This document shows positions 28,342 to 34,705 of a stretch of 37,112 bases of DNA, piece by piece. Every line of letters begins with the position of its first letter. Position 1 is the stretch's first letter. Position numbers and translations under genes: made by a program. Where the stretch lies: contig JAHEJL010000015.1 of the NCBI GenBank assembly GCA_024638885.1, positions 1-37,112 on the forward strand. The letters are read 5' to 3'. Below the pieces are notes generated by a model. The model saw nothing but the letters and a program-made list of their open reading frames with translations, was not told the origin of the DNA and did no database searches. The stretch comes from Coraliomargarita sp. GTDB lineage: Bacteria; Verrucomicrobiota; Verrucomicrobiia; Opitutales; UBA953.

Positions 28342-28481
28342 ACTGCTTTATCTTACTTACCCCATTGTCCCGTAGGACAAATTTAATACCTGATACCGTG
28401 CATTTAATCCTGGCCGGCACAAGTCAAAACCTGATCTTTTTCGCCACATTCTTAAGTGGCTGCCCCGCAGGGCTTTAAAAT
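28303..28481 (-). ncRNA. Candidate small RNA downstream of the initiator-like tRNA
   Basis: The 140 bases between the tRNA 3' end and the terminator stem are AT-rich against a GC-rich background and hold no credible ORF. On the minus strand they contain a 6-bp hairpin TTGTCC-TACG-GGACAA with a C(UACG)G loop, one of the stable UNCG tetraloops. A weaker CCAC/GTGG hairpin (about 28444-28459) and a GCCC/GGGC hairpin next to the tRNA are also present. The stretch ends in the 14-bp terminator. This looks like a structured RNA made by read-through and processing from the tRNA, but a decayed intergenic remnant is possible. I recognise no known family. Confidence 0.35.
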
Positions 28482-28559
28482 TGGGTGCAGGGGTAGGATT
28501 TGAACCTACGACCTTCAGGTTATGAGCCTGACGAGCTAACCGGGCTGCTCCACCCTGCA
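28482..28559 (-). tRNA. Initiator-type tRNA-Met (CAU)
   Basis: Minus strand. Acceptor TGCAGGG/CCCTGCA, D-arm GAGC...GCTC giving the A11-U24 pair typical of bacterial initiators, anticodon arm TCAGG-CTCATAA-CCTGA (CAU), and T-arm GTAGG-TTCAAAT-CCTAC. CCA is encoded. Departures from the usual initiator are U1-A72 in place of the C1/A72 mismatch, A29-U41 in place of the first of three G-C pairs in the anticodon stem, and C73 in place of A73. The overall sequence still follows initiator tRNAs far better than elongator Met or Ile2. Confidence 0.9.
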
Positions 28560-28665
28560 ATAAGTGGGAGGCGAAGGAGAAGGGGGCTGCGGACGACTCG
28601 CAAGCCATTTCTTACGAGAGTTCAGGCCGACCTGGCGGGCAAAAAGGGTTGAAGCACGCAAAGCA

Positions 28666-28689
28666 GGGGGGAAGATTGCCCACCCCCCC
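28666..28689 (+). promoter_or_regulatory. G6/C7 hairpin just before the long vWA gene
   Basis: GGGGGG (28666-28671) can pair with the C7 run (28683-28689) across AAGATTGCCCA, ending 8 nt before the ATG at 28698. In RNA this would hide the ribosome landing zone. The rest of 28560-28665 shows no convincing promoter on either strand. Confidence 0.4.
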
Positions 28690-28697
28690 TTTAAGCG

Positions 28698-30677
28698 ATG
28701 AGCGAAGATACCCCCACGCCCCCTCCCAGCGACGTCCCTCCGGTCGACCTTTCGAAGGTCGAGACGGACTCCCTTGGCTCGAAGCGCATGAAGCGTTCCT
28801 TCTGGCAGCGGATCGGCGCCAGCGGTCTGACCGTCTCGCTCGCGGTCCACGTCCTGCTCGTCTTCATCGCGGCCGCCTTCGTCGTCTCGACGGTCACGGA
28901 TAACGCCAAGAAGGATCCCAACACCTTCGCCACGGGCGCGGGCGGCGGTTCCGGCGGCGAACGCGTCAAGAGCACCGAGCGCAAGGTCCAGCCGAAGAAC
29001 GTCAAGTCCCTCGCGAAGACCACGACCCGCATCACTTCCAAGAGCGCCTCGGCTTCGATCGCGCTGCCCGACATGCCGAATTCGGCCTCGGCTTCCTCGA
29101 TGGTCTCCGGCGCGATGGCCGGCGGCGCTTCGAAGGGCTTCGGCGGCGGCGCCGGCGGCGGCATCGGCAGCGGCAAGGGCATGGGCTCCGGCGGCGGCAA
29201 GAACTTCGTCGCGAAGCCCGTCATGGGCGCCAACATCTTCTCGCAGCGCCTGGCGGTCTATTTCGACGCTTCGGCCTCGATGCTCCCCTACCTCGACCGC
29301 GTCGAGGCGGAGATCCGCGACAAGTTCCCGGACGCCGACGTGTATCTCAGCAACGGCGTCTTCATCGACGTGCATGACAGCGAAGTCGTCGGCGGCGAAA
29401 AGTTCAAGGGCACGCCCTTCCTGAACCGCCCGACCGGCGGCGGCTCGAAGAAGAACGCCAAGGGCGAGCTCGTGGCGACCGAGACCAATCCGGCCAAGCT
29501 CACGAGTCAGGGTCGCGCGATCCTCAAGAAGTATGGCAACAACTTCAAGACGGGCTCCGTCGGCGGCTGGATCGACGTCCTCAAGGACGACCGCACCTAC
29601 GACGCGCTGATCGTCTTCTCCGACTTCCAGGACGGCGTCCGCCAGATCCGTACCAAGGCGATCGGCGGCGTCGCGGCCTACAAGCCCGACAAGGGCATGC
29701 GCGCCGATCCGCCCGTGGTCTTCTCCGACCGCACCAACCAGGGCGGCGGCTTCGCCCGCTCCGTGACCCTGGTCGCCAGCGGCGGCGCCTCCGGCCAGCC
29801 GGTCGTCCAGTGCAAGGATACCACCGGTCTCATCGAAGGCATGGTCGCCCTCGGCGCCGGCATCCCCGCCGGTACGACGATCGTGTCGATCGTCCCCAAC
29901 GTCAGCTTCACGCTCAGCAAGCCGCTGACCGCCGCCGCCACCGGCCGCGTGGTCTGCAACAACGGCGGCGACAAGCGCTTCCCCGAAGAGAAGAAGTGGG
30001 AAGAAGAGTGGGAGAAGTCCTTCGCCGGCGCCCGTGAGAACAAGGGCCCCCGCCTTTACCTGATCAGCACCTCCCGCGCCTACGGCAACAAGCCCGGCAC
30101 GATCTTCCAGCGTTGCGTTGCCGCCTCCGAAGGCAGCGCCATCATGGTGAAGTTCGGCAGCGGCAAGAAGGGCGCCGCGACCCTCAACGACCTCCACAAC
30201 TACGACGACCTCTACGTCGGCATGCCCGTCAGCGGCCGCGGTATCCCCGATGGCGCCACGCTCGTCTCGCTGCCGACCTTCAAGGAGATCATCGACCCGG
30301 AGGATCCGGAGAAGAAGCGCAAGAAGCGCGTCGTCGACAAGCAGCTGACGATCTCGGCGCCGCTGACCGATGACGCCCCGAACGCCGTCTTCGCCTTCAC
30401 GCCCCTCATCCAGGCCGTCGCCACGCTGGCCAAGGACTCGAAGACCCTGACGGACGTCTCCGGCTCGGTCGACCTTCGTCCGGGCATGATCATCCTCGAC
30501 GCCCGTTTCCCCGCCGCGACCAAGGTCATCTCGGTGACCCCGAACAAGGCCGCCGCCGGTTTCTTCACCGTCGAGATGTCCGCCCCGGCCACCGCCGCCG
30601 GCGCCAACGTCGTGCTGCGTTTCCGTCCGGCTGGTTCCACCACGGGTAATGCCCGCGGCGCCGCCCCGGTCCGCTAA
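28698..30677 (+). CDS. TolA/TonB-like membrane-anchored vWA-domain protein with three beta-type repeat modules
   Basis: A 659-residue protein of no named family. Residues 1-40 are a Pro-rich cytosolic start ending in basic residues. One membrane helix, SLAVHVLLVFIAAAFVV (47-63), carries S47-x-x-x-H51, the motif by which TolA and TonB couple to TolQR/ExbBD. A Gly-rich periplasmic stretch follows (GAGGGSGG at 80-87; about 133-170), including TSKSASASIALP (113-124), which the next vWA gene shares. The vWA-like domain begins RLAVYFDASASM with MIDAS residues D190, S192 and S194, and continues through YDALIVFSDFQDGV (301-314). Compared with the shorter paralogue, about 70 residues (354-424) are inserted in the vWA fold. 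About 180 residues are appended after CVAASEGSA (473-481). It sits alone between a tRNA and a terminator. Confidence 0.75.
   Translation: MSEDTPTPPPSDVPPVDLSKVETDSLGSKRMKRSFWQRIGASGLTVSLAVHVLLVFIAAAFVVSTVTDNAKKDPNTFATGAGGGSGGERVKSTERKVQPKNVKSLAKTTTRITSKSASASIALPDMPNSASASSMVSGAMAGGASKGFGGGAGGGIGSGKGMGSGGGKNFVAKPVMGANIFSQRLAVYFDASASMLPYLDRVEAEIRDKFPDADVYLSNGVFIDVHDSEVVGGEKFKGTPFLNRPTGGGSKKNAKGELVATETNPAKLTSQGRAILKKYGNNFKTGSVGGWIDVLKDDRTYDALIVFSDFQDGVRQIRTKAIGGVAAYKPDKGMRADPPVVFSDRTNQGGGFARSVTLVASGGASGQPVVQCKDTTGLIEGMVALGAGIPAGTTIVSIVPNVSFTLSKPLTAAATGRVVCNNGGDKRFPEEKKWEEEWEKSFAGARENKGPRLYLISTSRAYGNKPGTIFQRCVAASEGSAIMVKFGSGKKGAATLNDLHNYDDLYVGMPVSGRGIPDGATLVSLPTFKEIIDPEDPEKKRKKRVVDKQLTISAPLTDDAPNAVFAFTPLIQAVATLAKDSKTLTDVSGSVDLRPGMIILDARFPAATKVISVTPNKAAAGFFTVEMSAPATAAGANVVLRFRPAGSTTGNARGAAPVR
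29757..30626 (+). repeat. Three degenerate protein repeat modules in the long vWA gene
   Basis: Modules lie at residues 354-422, 481-569 and 571-643. Each has the core G-M-x-x-x-x-x-x-x-P-x-x-T/A-x-x-x-S followed by a Leu/Val-rich strand and a closing hydrophobic strand. Module 1 has GMVALGAGIPAGTTIVSI then FTLSKPLTAAATG. Module 2 has GMPVSGRGIPDGATLVSL then LTISAPLTDDAPNAVFAF. Module 3 has GMIILDARFPAATKVISV then FTVEMSAPATAAGANVVLRF. This pattern is common in bacterial surface and adhesin-type proteins. Confidence 0.7.
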
Positions 30678-30699
30678 GCGACCGTTCGATCGTTCCGCA

Positions 30700-30728
30700 A
30701 AGGCGAAGCCACCCGGCTTCGCCTTTTT
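30700..30728 (+). terminator. Rho-independent terminator after the long vWA gene
   Basis: AAGGCGAAGCC (30700-30710) and GGCTTCGCCTT (30715-30725) form a perfect 11-bp stem with an ACCC loop, then a T tract. Confidence 0.92.
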
Positions 30729-30792
30729 GCTGCAGGGTTCCCTGGGGTGAACGTCTGGTCCGCAAGCAGGGATTCGCCGATGCCTGCTCCGC

Positions 30793-30819
30793 TTGAGCCT
30801 GCGAGGGGGAACTTAGAAT
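30793..30819 (+). promoter_or_regulatory. Candidate promoter giving a leaderless mRNA for the short vWA gene
   Basis: TAGAAT (30814-30819) matches five of six -10 consensus bases and ends 6 nt before the ATG at 30826, so transcription would start at about the A of ATG. TTGAGC (30793-30798) is a possible -35 with a short 15-bp spacer. Confidence 0.45.
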
Positions 30820-30825
30820 CGCGGC

Positions 30826-31902
30826 ATGAGTCCGTCCGCTCCGTTACCCGCCCGTCATCCGCCGAAGCGCTCTTGGGTGAGCCTGGCGCTCTCCCTCTTG
30901 GTGCACGGCTTTCTGGTGGTCGCGGCCTGCTGGGTCGTCTTCCGCGTCGCGCCGCCGCCGCCCCGGCAGGAGTTCACGTCGCACGCGGTGGCGGGCGGAC
31001 GTTCCGGCGGGCCCGCGTCGACCCATCCGATCGCGCGTAAGCCGAAGGTTCCTTTGACGGCGAAGCGGCTGACGTCGAAATCCGCCTCCGCGACGTTGGC
31101 CTTGCCGCCGCTGAAGCTGCCGACGCCCGAACTGGGTACGGCGGGCTTATCATCAGGGAAGGGGCAGGGTGGCTTCGGGCGCGGCCAAGGGGCCTTCGGT
31201 GGCCACGGGCCCGGGGCAGGCCTCGGGAACCGGGCTGGGTTCGTCGGCCGGCCGGTGATGGGCGCGTTCATCCGGGCGAAGCGGGTCGCGGTCTACCTCG
31301 ACTGCTCCGGTTCGATGCGTGCCTATCTTCCGCGCGTCGAAGCCGAGATCCGGCGGCAGTTCCCCGACGCCGACGTCTTCCGCTTCGACGGCGCCCGGGT
31401 CGTGGGGCTCGGGGACATGGTCGTCCATGGTCGAAAGTTCCATGGCGTGGCGCCGAGGCTACGCGAAGGACCGACGCAGACGATGGTCGAGACGCTGACG
31501 CCTGCCGGGCGGTCGGTGCAGGCGAAGGTCCGCACGGCCTGCGAGAAGGGTTCGCTGGGCGCGTGGATGGATCGACTGCTGGCGGAGCCCTACGACGCCT
31601 TGGTGGTCTTCTCGGACTTCCAGGACGGCGTCCGGCTCTATGAGTCGAAGAAGGGTGAGCCGAAGATGGTCTATTCCGACAGCTCGTATCATAAGGTCGG
31701 CGGAGCCCAGAAGGGGCACACCCGTTGGCAACGCGAATGGCTGGAAGCCTTCGGCAAGGCCCCGCAGGGCGCCGGGCCGCGGCTATACCTGTTCACCGTC
31801 CAGCAGGAACCCCAGGCCTTCCTGCAGGCCTGCGTGGCGGCTTCCGGCGGTTCGGCCACGTCGGTGTCCTGGCTACGCAAGGGCGGTCGGAAGGCGCCTT
31901 GA
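30826..31902 (+). CDS. TolA/TonB-like membrane-anchored vWA-domain protein, short form
   Basis: A 358-residue paralogue of the upstream gene without the repeat modules. A basic, Pro-rich start precedes the helix SLLVHGFLVVAACWVVF (23-39), with S23-x-x-x-H27 as in TonB and TolA. A periplasmic linker follows with TSKSASATLALP (83-94) and a Gly-rich part (about 107-142). The vWA domain runs from about 152 to 348. Its MIDAS is canonical, DCSGSM (D159, S161, S163), followed by VEAEIRRQFPDADVF and YDALVVFSDFQDGVRLYESK (256-275), and it ends ACVAASGGSATSVSW. It leads a tight run: thioesterase 37 bp later, then two further genes each 3 bp apart. Envelope location and energy coupling are inferences from the helix motif. 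Confidence 0.75.
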   Translation: MSPSAPLPARHPPKRSWVSLALSLLVHGFLVVAACWVVFRVAPPPPRQEFTSHAVAGGRSGGPASTHPIARKPKVPLTAKRLTSKSASATLALPPLKLPTPELGTAGLSSGKGQGGFGRGQGAFGGHGPGAGLGNRAGFVGRPVMGAFIRAKRVAVYLDCSGSMRAYLPRVEAEIRRQFPDADVFRFDGARVVGLGDMVVHGRKFHGVAPRLREGPTQTMVETLTPAGRSVQAKVRTACEKGSLGAWMDRLLAEPYDALVVFSDFQDGVRLYESKKGEPKMVYSDSSYHKVGGAQKGHTRWQREWLEAFGKAPQGAGPRLYLFTVQQEPQAFLQACVAASGGSATSVSWLRKGGRKAP

Positions 31903-31939
31903 CGGTTGCACCCTTCGGCGGGACGGCTTGGATGGACGC

Positions 31940-32359
31940 ATGGCCCCTTTCACGGCGGATTACCGCGCCAATTTCTCCGATACCGACGCCGCGGGCATCG
32001 TGCATTTCTCGACGGTCTTCTTCTGGGTCGAGGCGACCGAGGAGGCCTTGTTCCGTCAACTGCAGCTGCCGTTCATCCGCGCCGAGGGCTCGAAGCTCAC
32101 CGGCTTTCCGCGTGTCCGCGTCGAGTGCGACTTCCTCTCGCCGATCTACCGTGAGGACGTCGTGACCGTCGCCCTGACGCCGAACGAGATCGGCGACAAG
32201 AAGCTCGTCTGGGGGTTCACCGCCGCCGTCGGCGAACGCGCCGTCGCCAAGGGCGCCCTCACGACCGTCTACGCGTGGCGCGAAGCGCAGGGTCCCATGT
32301 CGGCCGCCCTCGTGCCGCTCGAGATCAAGACGGCGCTGCAGAAGCATTTCGGACTCTGA
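31940..32359 (+). CDS. ybgC: YbgC-like acyl-CoA thioesterase (4HBT hotdog fold)
   Basis: A 139-residue single-domain hotdog protein. The segment RANFSDTDAAGIVHFSTVFFWVEATEEALF carries the catalytic Asp and the D-x-D-A-A-G-x-V-H/Y-F signature of 4-hydroxybenzoyl-CoA-type and YbgC thioesterases. The later block RVECDFLSPIYREDVVTVAL also fits. YbgC enzymes hydrolyse acyl-CoA or acyl-ACP thioesters, and in proteobacteria the gene heads the tol-pal operon. Here it lies 37 bp after a TolA-like vWA gene. The ATG at 31940 gives the right family length; the long extension to 31640 overlaps the vWA gene in another frame and is rejected. The exact substrate is unknown. Confidence 0.85.
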   Translation: MAPFTADYRANFSDTDAAGIVHFSTVFFWVEATEEALFRQLQLPFIRAEGSKLTGFPRVRVECDFLSPIYREDVVTVALTPNEIGDKKLVWGFTAAVGERAVAKGALTTVYAWREAQGPMSAALVPLEIKTALQKHFGL

Positions 32360-32362
32360 GCC

Positions 32363-33790
32363 ATGGAGCCGGCCGCGACGAAGAAGCCTTGGGCGGTATT
32401 CGTCGGCGTGCTGCTCGGCCTCTTGTTCGTCTCGGCGGTAGGGTTGCAGGATCCGCCTCTTTTCCGTGCGCAATGGTCGCCGCAGCCGTTGCATGCGGAC
32501 GAAGCCGTGCAATGGTCGCTGGCCAAGGAACTCTCCGAAGGCGTGCCTTACAGCGTGAACGCGGACCGTTTCCACGGTCCGACGCTCGCCCTTTCGCTGA
32601 ACGCCGCTTCGAAGCTCACCGGAACCTCGTTCACGGAGATGTCCCAGTCCTATCTTCGGAATATCGCCGGGTTCTATCTCCTCCTGCTCTCGCTCGCGGC
32701 CCTGGCGTTGCCGGGCGTGAGCCTGTGGTCGCGCCTCACCGCCGCGGCCTTCTGCCTCCTCGTCGGCGGAGGGGCGCCGTTCGGTTTCTACTTCGTACAG
32801 GAGGTCCTGCTGGTCGCTGGCCTAGCTTGGGGGGTCGTCCTGTGGCTGCGCTCCGAGGCCGCCCTGTCACCCGAGGGACGAGGCTTCTGGCGTCTGCTCT
32901 CCGGCCTGGCCTTCGGCTTCGCGCTGGCCTGCAAGGTGACCGCGGCGGCCTACCTCTTCTTTTTCTTCGTCGCCTTGATGGTCGTCCGTAAGCCGTGGGC
33001 TGACCGACACCTCGCCGGCTTCCTGCTGGGCTTGGTCGGCTCCTGGGTGACGTTCCAGAGCGTCGGCTTCACCGACGTCCATGGTCTGCATACTTGGTGG
33101 CAGCAGCTCGCCCGCTCGTTCGGCGTCGCGAGCGGACATTCGGGAGACACCCTGACGGCCGTGAGCTATTGGCCGTGGATCTGGGCCGCGCTCTGGTTGG
33201 CGGAGTTCTCCTTGCAGCGGTACCTGCGGGAGCGCTTTGTGCCGTTCCGCTCTAGCGCAGCCGACTTCATCTTGGTCTTTGTCGGCCTGATCTTCGTCTT
33301 CCACCTGCTCCTGCCCTACAAGACCCCTTGGCTGCTTTACGGCGTCATGGCCTTGCCGCTGGTGTTGCTGGTACCCGCTCAGCTTGGCGGTTGCTGGCGG
33401 AAGGACGGATTGCTGCTCATCGGCCTGCTGGTTTCCGCGGCCTACGCGGCGGGCGACTTCGCCGACCATTCGAAGACGGACCGGATGTCCCTCCGGGTTT
33501 TCCTTGGGCGTGTGGATGATTTAAGCGGCGCCTACAAGGAAGGTAAGTTCTACATCGCCGTCGAAGGCGGGCACTACTGGCCGCTGCCGTACTACCTGCG
33601 GATGTATCCGGTCGGGTATGGTGAGTTCCCGCAGGCCGCCAAGGCGCCGCTCCGGCTGATTCCGGCGACGGACGCCAGCGAGCCGGTCGTCCCGGGTTAT
33701 GCCGTCAGCAGCCTGACGCTCCGCGAAGGCGGGGACCGTTATTGGGTGCTGGTTGCCAAAGGCTACGAAAGCGTTTTCATCGGCAAGTAA
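32363..33790 (+). CDS. GT-C fold membrane protein, Agl23-like (TIGR03663-type)
   Basis: A 475-residue polytopic membrane protein with about 9-11 hydrophobic helices. The first luminal loop has HADEAVQWS (residues 44-52). An acidic D/E motif there is typical of GT-C glycosyltransferases that use lipid-linked sugars. HGPTLALSLNAASKLTG follows, and near residue 317 LLPYKTPWLLYG matches the hallmark of the family called flippase activity-associated protein Agl23. A soluble C-terminal region of about 80 residues ends the chain. It begins 3 bp after the thioesterase stop. A sugar-transfer role in the envelope is inferred from fold only. Confidence 0.72.
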   Translation: MEPAATKKPWAVFVGVLLGLLFVSAVGLQDPPLFRAQWSPQPLHADEAVQWSLAKELSEGVPYSVNADRFHGPTLALSLNAASKLTGTSFTEMSQSYLRNIAGFYLLLLSLAALALPGVSLWSRLTAAAFCLLVGGGAPFGFYFVQEVLLVAGLAWGVVLWLRSEAALSPEGRGFWRLLSGLAFGFALACKVTAAAYLFFFFVALMVVRKPWADRHLAGFLLGLVGSWVTFQSVGFTDVHGLHTWWQQLARSFGVASGHSGDTLTAVSYWPWIWAALWLAEFSLQRYLRERFVPFRSSAADFILVFVGLIFVFHLLLPYKTPWLLYGVMALPLVLLVPAQLGGCWRKDGLLLIGLLVSAAYAAGDFADHSKTDRMSLRVFLGRVDDLSGAYKEGKFYIAVEGGHYWPLPYYLRMYPVGYGEFPQAAKAPLRLIPATDASEPVVPGYAVSSLTLREGGDRYWVLVAKGYESVFIGK

Positions 33791-33793
33791 GCC

Positions 33794-34705
33794 ATGGAAG
33801 ACACCCCCATCATCCACAACTTCTCGCACGAGGCCTTCGGTTCCCGTTTCTGGGTCCGCATCGCCGCCGAAGACGGCGTCTACGCCCGCAATGCCGCCGA
33901 GGCGCTCTTCCAGCATCTCGACGACCTCGATTTCCAGACCGACCGCCGTCATGACAGCGGCCCGATCACCGCGATCAACCAGATGCCCGAAGGCGCGATG
34001 GTCGCGGCTTCCGAGCACGTGCAGGCGCTCTGGAATTTCTCCAAGGACGTCAGCGCCGACACCGGCAAGGCCTTTGACGCCACCGCCGGCGCGCTCTTCA
34101 GCTACTGGCAGAACCGCGGCGACCTGCCTTTCAATCCCGACGACCAGGCCTGGACCCAGGTGATGTCGGCGTATCGCGACGGCGAATTCCGCCTCGAAGG
34201 CTGTGAGCTCACCTGCGCGAAGTTCGGTTGTGCCGTGGATTTCGGCGCGATCGTCCGCGGCTACGCGCTCGACCGCATGGCCGACATGCTCGAAAGCAGC
34301 TGGGGCATCCATCGCGCCCTCCTCATGGCTTCCGGCAGCGTGACCCTCGCCCTCGACCCGCCCGGTGATTCCGCCGGCTGGCGCATCGGCGTCGGCGCCA
34401 ACGCCGAGATCAAGCTTTGCCGCTTCGCGATGGCCAGCAAGTCGGCCTCGCCGACGCACGGGAATCTCGTCGACCCTCGTACGGGTCAGGTCGTCACCTT
34501 GCCCGGTCCGGTGCGCGCCATCGCCACCTCGGCCATCGAGGCCGAAGGCCTGGCCATGGCCGCCGCGGTGCTCAACGCCTCCGAGGCCGAAGAGTTCGTC
34601 AACCGTGGCTGCAGCCGCGGCCTCTGGCTGCCGGACGGGACCAAGCTCGGCTCGGTGACCTATTTCGAGGTGACGGAACGCCCGGCTCCCGAAGCTACTG
34701 CCTGA
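33794..34705 (+). CDS. ApbE-like FAD:protein FMN transferase, divergent
   Basis: A 303-residue protein with the ApbE layout. It has an early D-x-x-S-x-I-x-x-I-N region (HDSGPITAINQ), DTGKAFDATAGALFSYWQ (canonical T-x-GAFD-x-T), VDFGAIVRGYALDRMADML (canonical D-x-G-x-x-x-KGYAxD, with Arg for Lys), and HGNLVDPRTGQVV (canonical HIIDPxTG). ApbE moves FMN from FAD onto a Thr of target proteins, usually outside the cytoplasm. Two points are odd: there is no signal peptide or lipobox, and the GGD segment reads MASGSVTLAL. It may act in the cytosol, use another substrate or be inactive. It starts 3 bp after the preceding stop and its 3' end overlaps the convergent TPR gene by 11 bp. Confidence 0.75.
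   Translation: MEDTPIIHNFSHEAFGSRFWVRIAAEDGVYARNAAEALFQHLDDLDFQTDRRHDSGPITAINQMPEGAMVAASEHVQALWNFSKDVSADTGKAFDATAGALFSYWQNRGDLPFNPDDQAWTQVMSAYRDGEFRLEGCELTCAKFGCAVDFGAIVRGYALDRMADMLESSWGIHRALLMASGSVTLALDPPGDSAGWRIGVGANAEIKLCRFAMASKSASPTHGNLVDPRTGQVVTLPGPVRAIATSAIEAEGLAMAAAVLNASEAEEFVNRGCSRGLWLPDGTKLGSVTYFEVTERPAPEATA

Noticed and set aside
28303..28481. 6S RNA or tmRNA in the AT-rich segment
   Set aside because: No long closing stem with central bubble as in 6S, and no tRNA-like ends or tag ORF as in tmRNA.
28357..28608. 83-residue minus-strand ORF
   Set aside because: It reads straight through the initiator tRNA; no protein-like features outside it.
28215..28697. Mobile-element insertion at the tRNA
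   Set aside because: No integrase, inverted ends or duplicated tRNA 3' end could be found, although the AT-rich base composition raised the question.
31640..31939. 100-residue upstream extension of the thioesterase frame
   Set aside because: It overlaps the vWA gene out of frame, is Arg/Pro-rich, and the hotdog family starts at the 31940 ATG.
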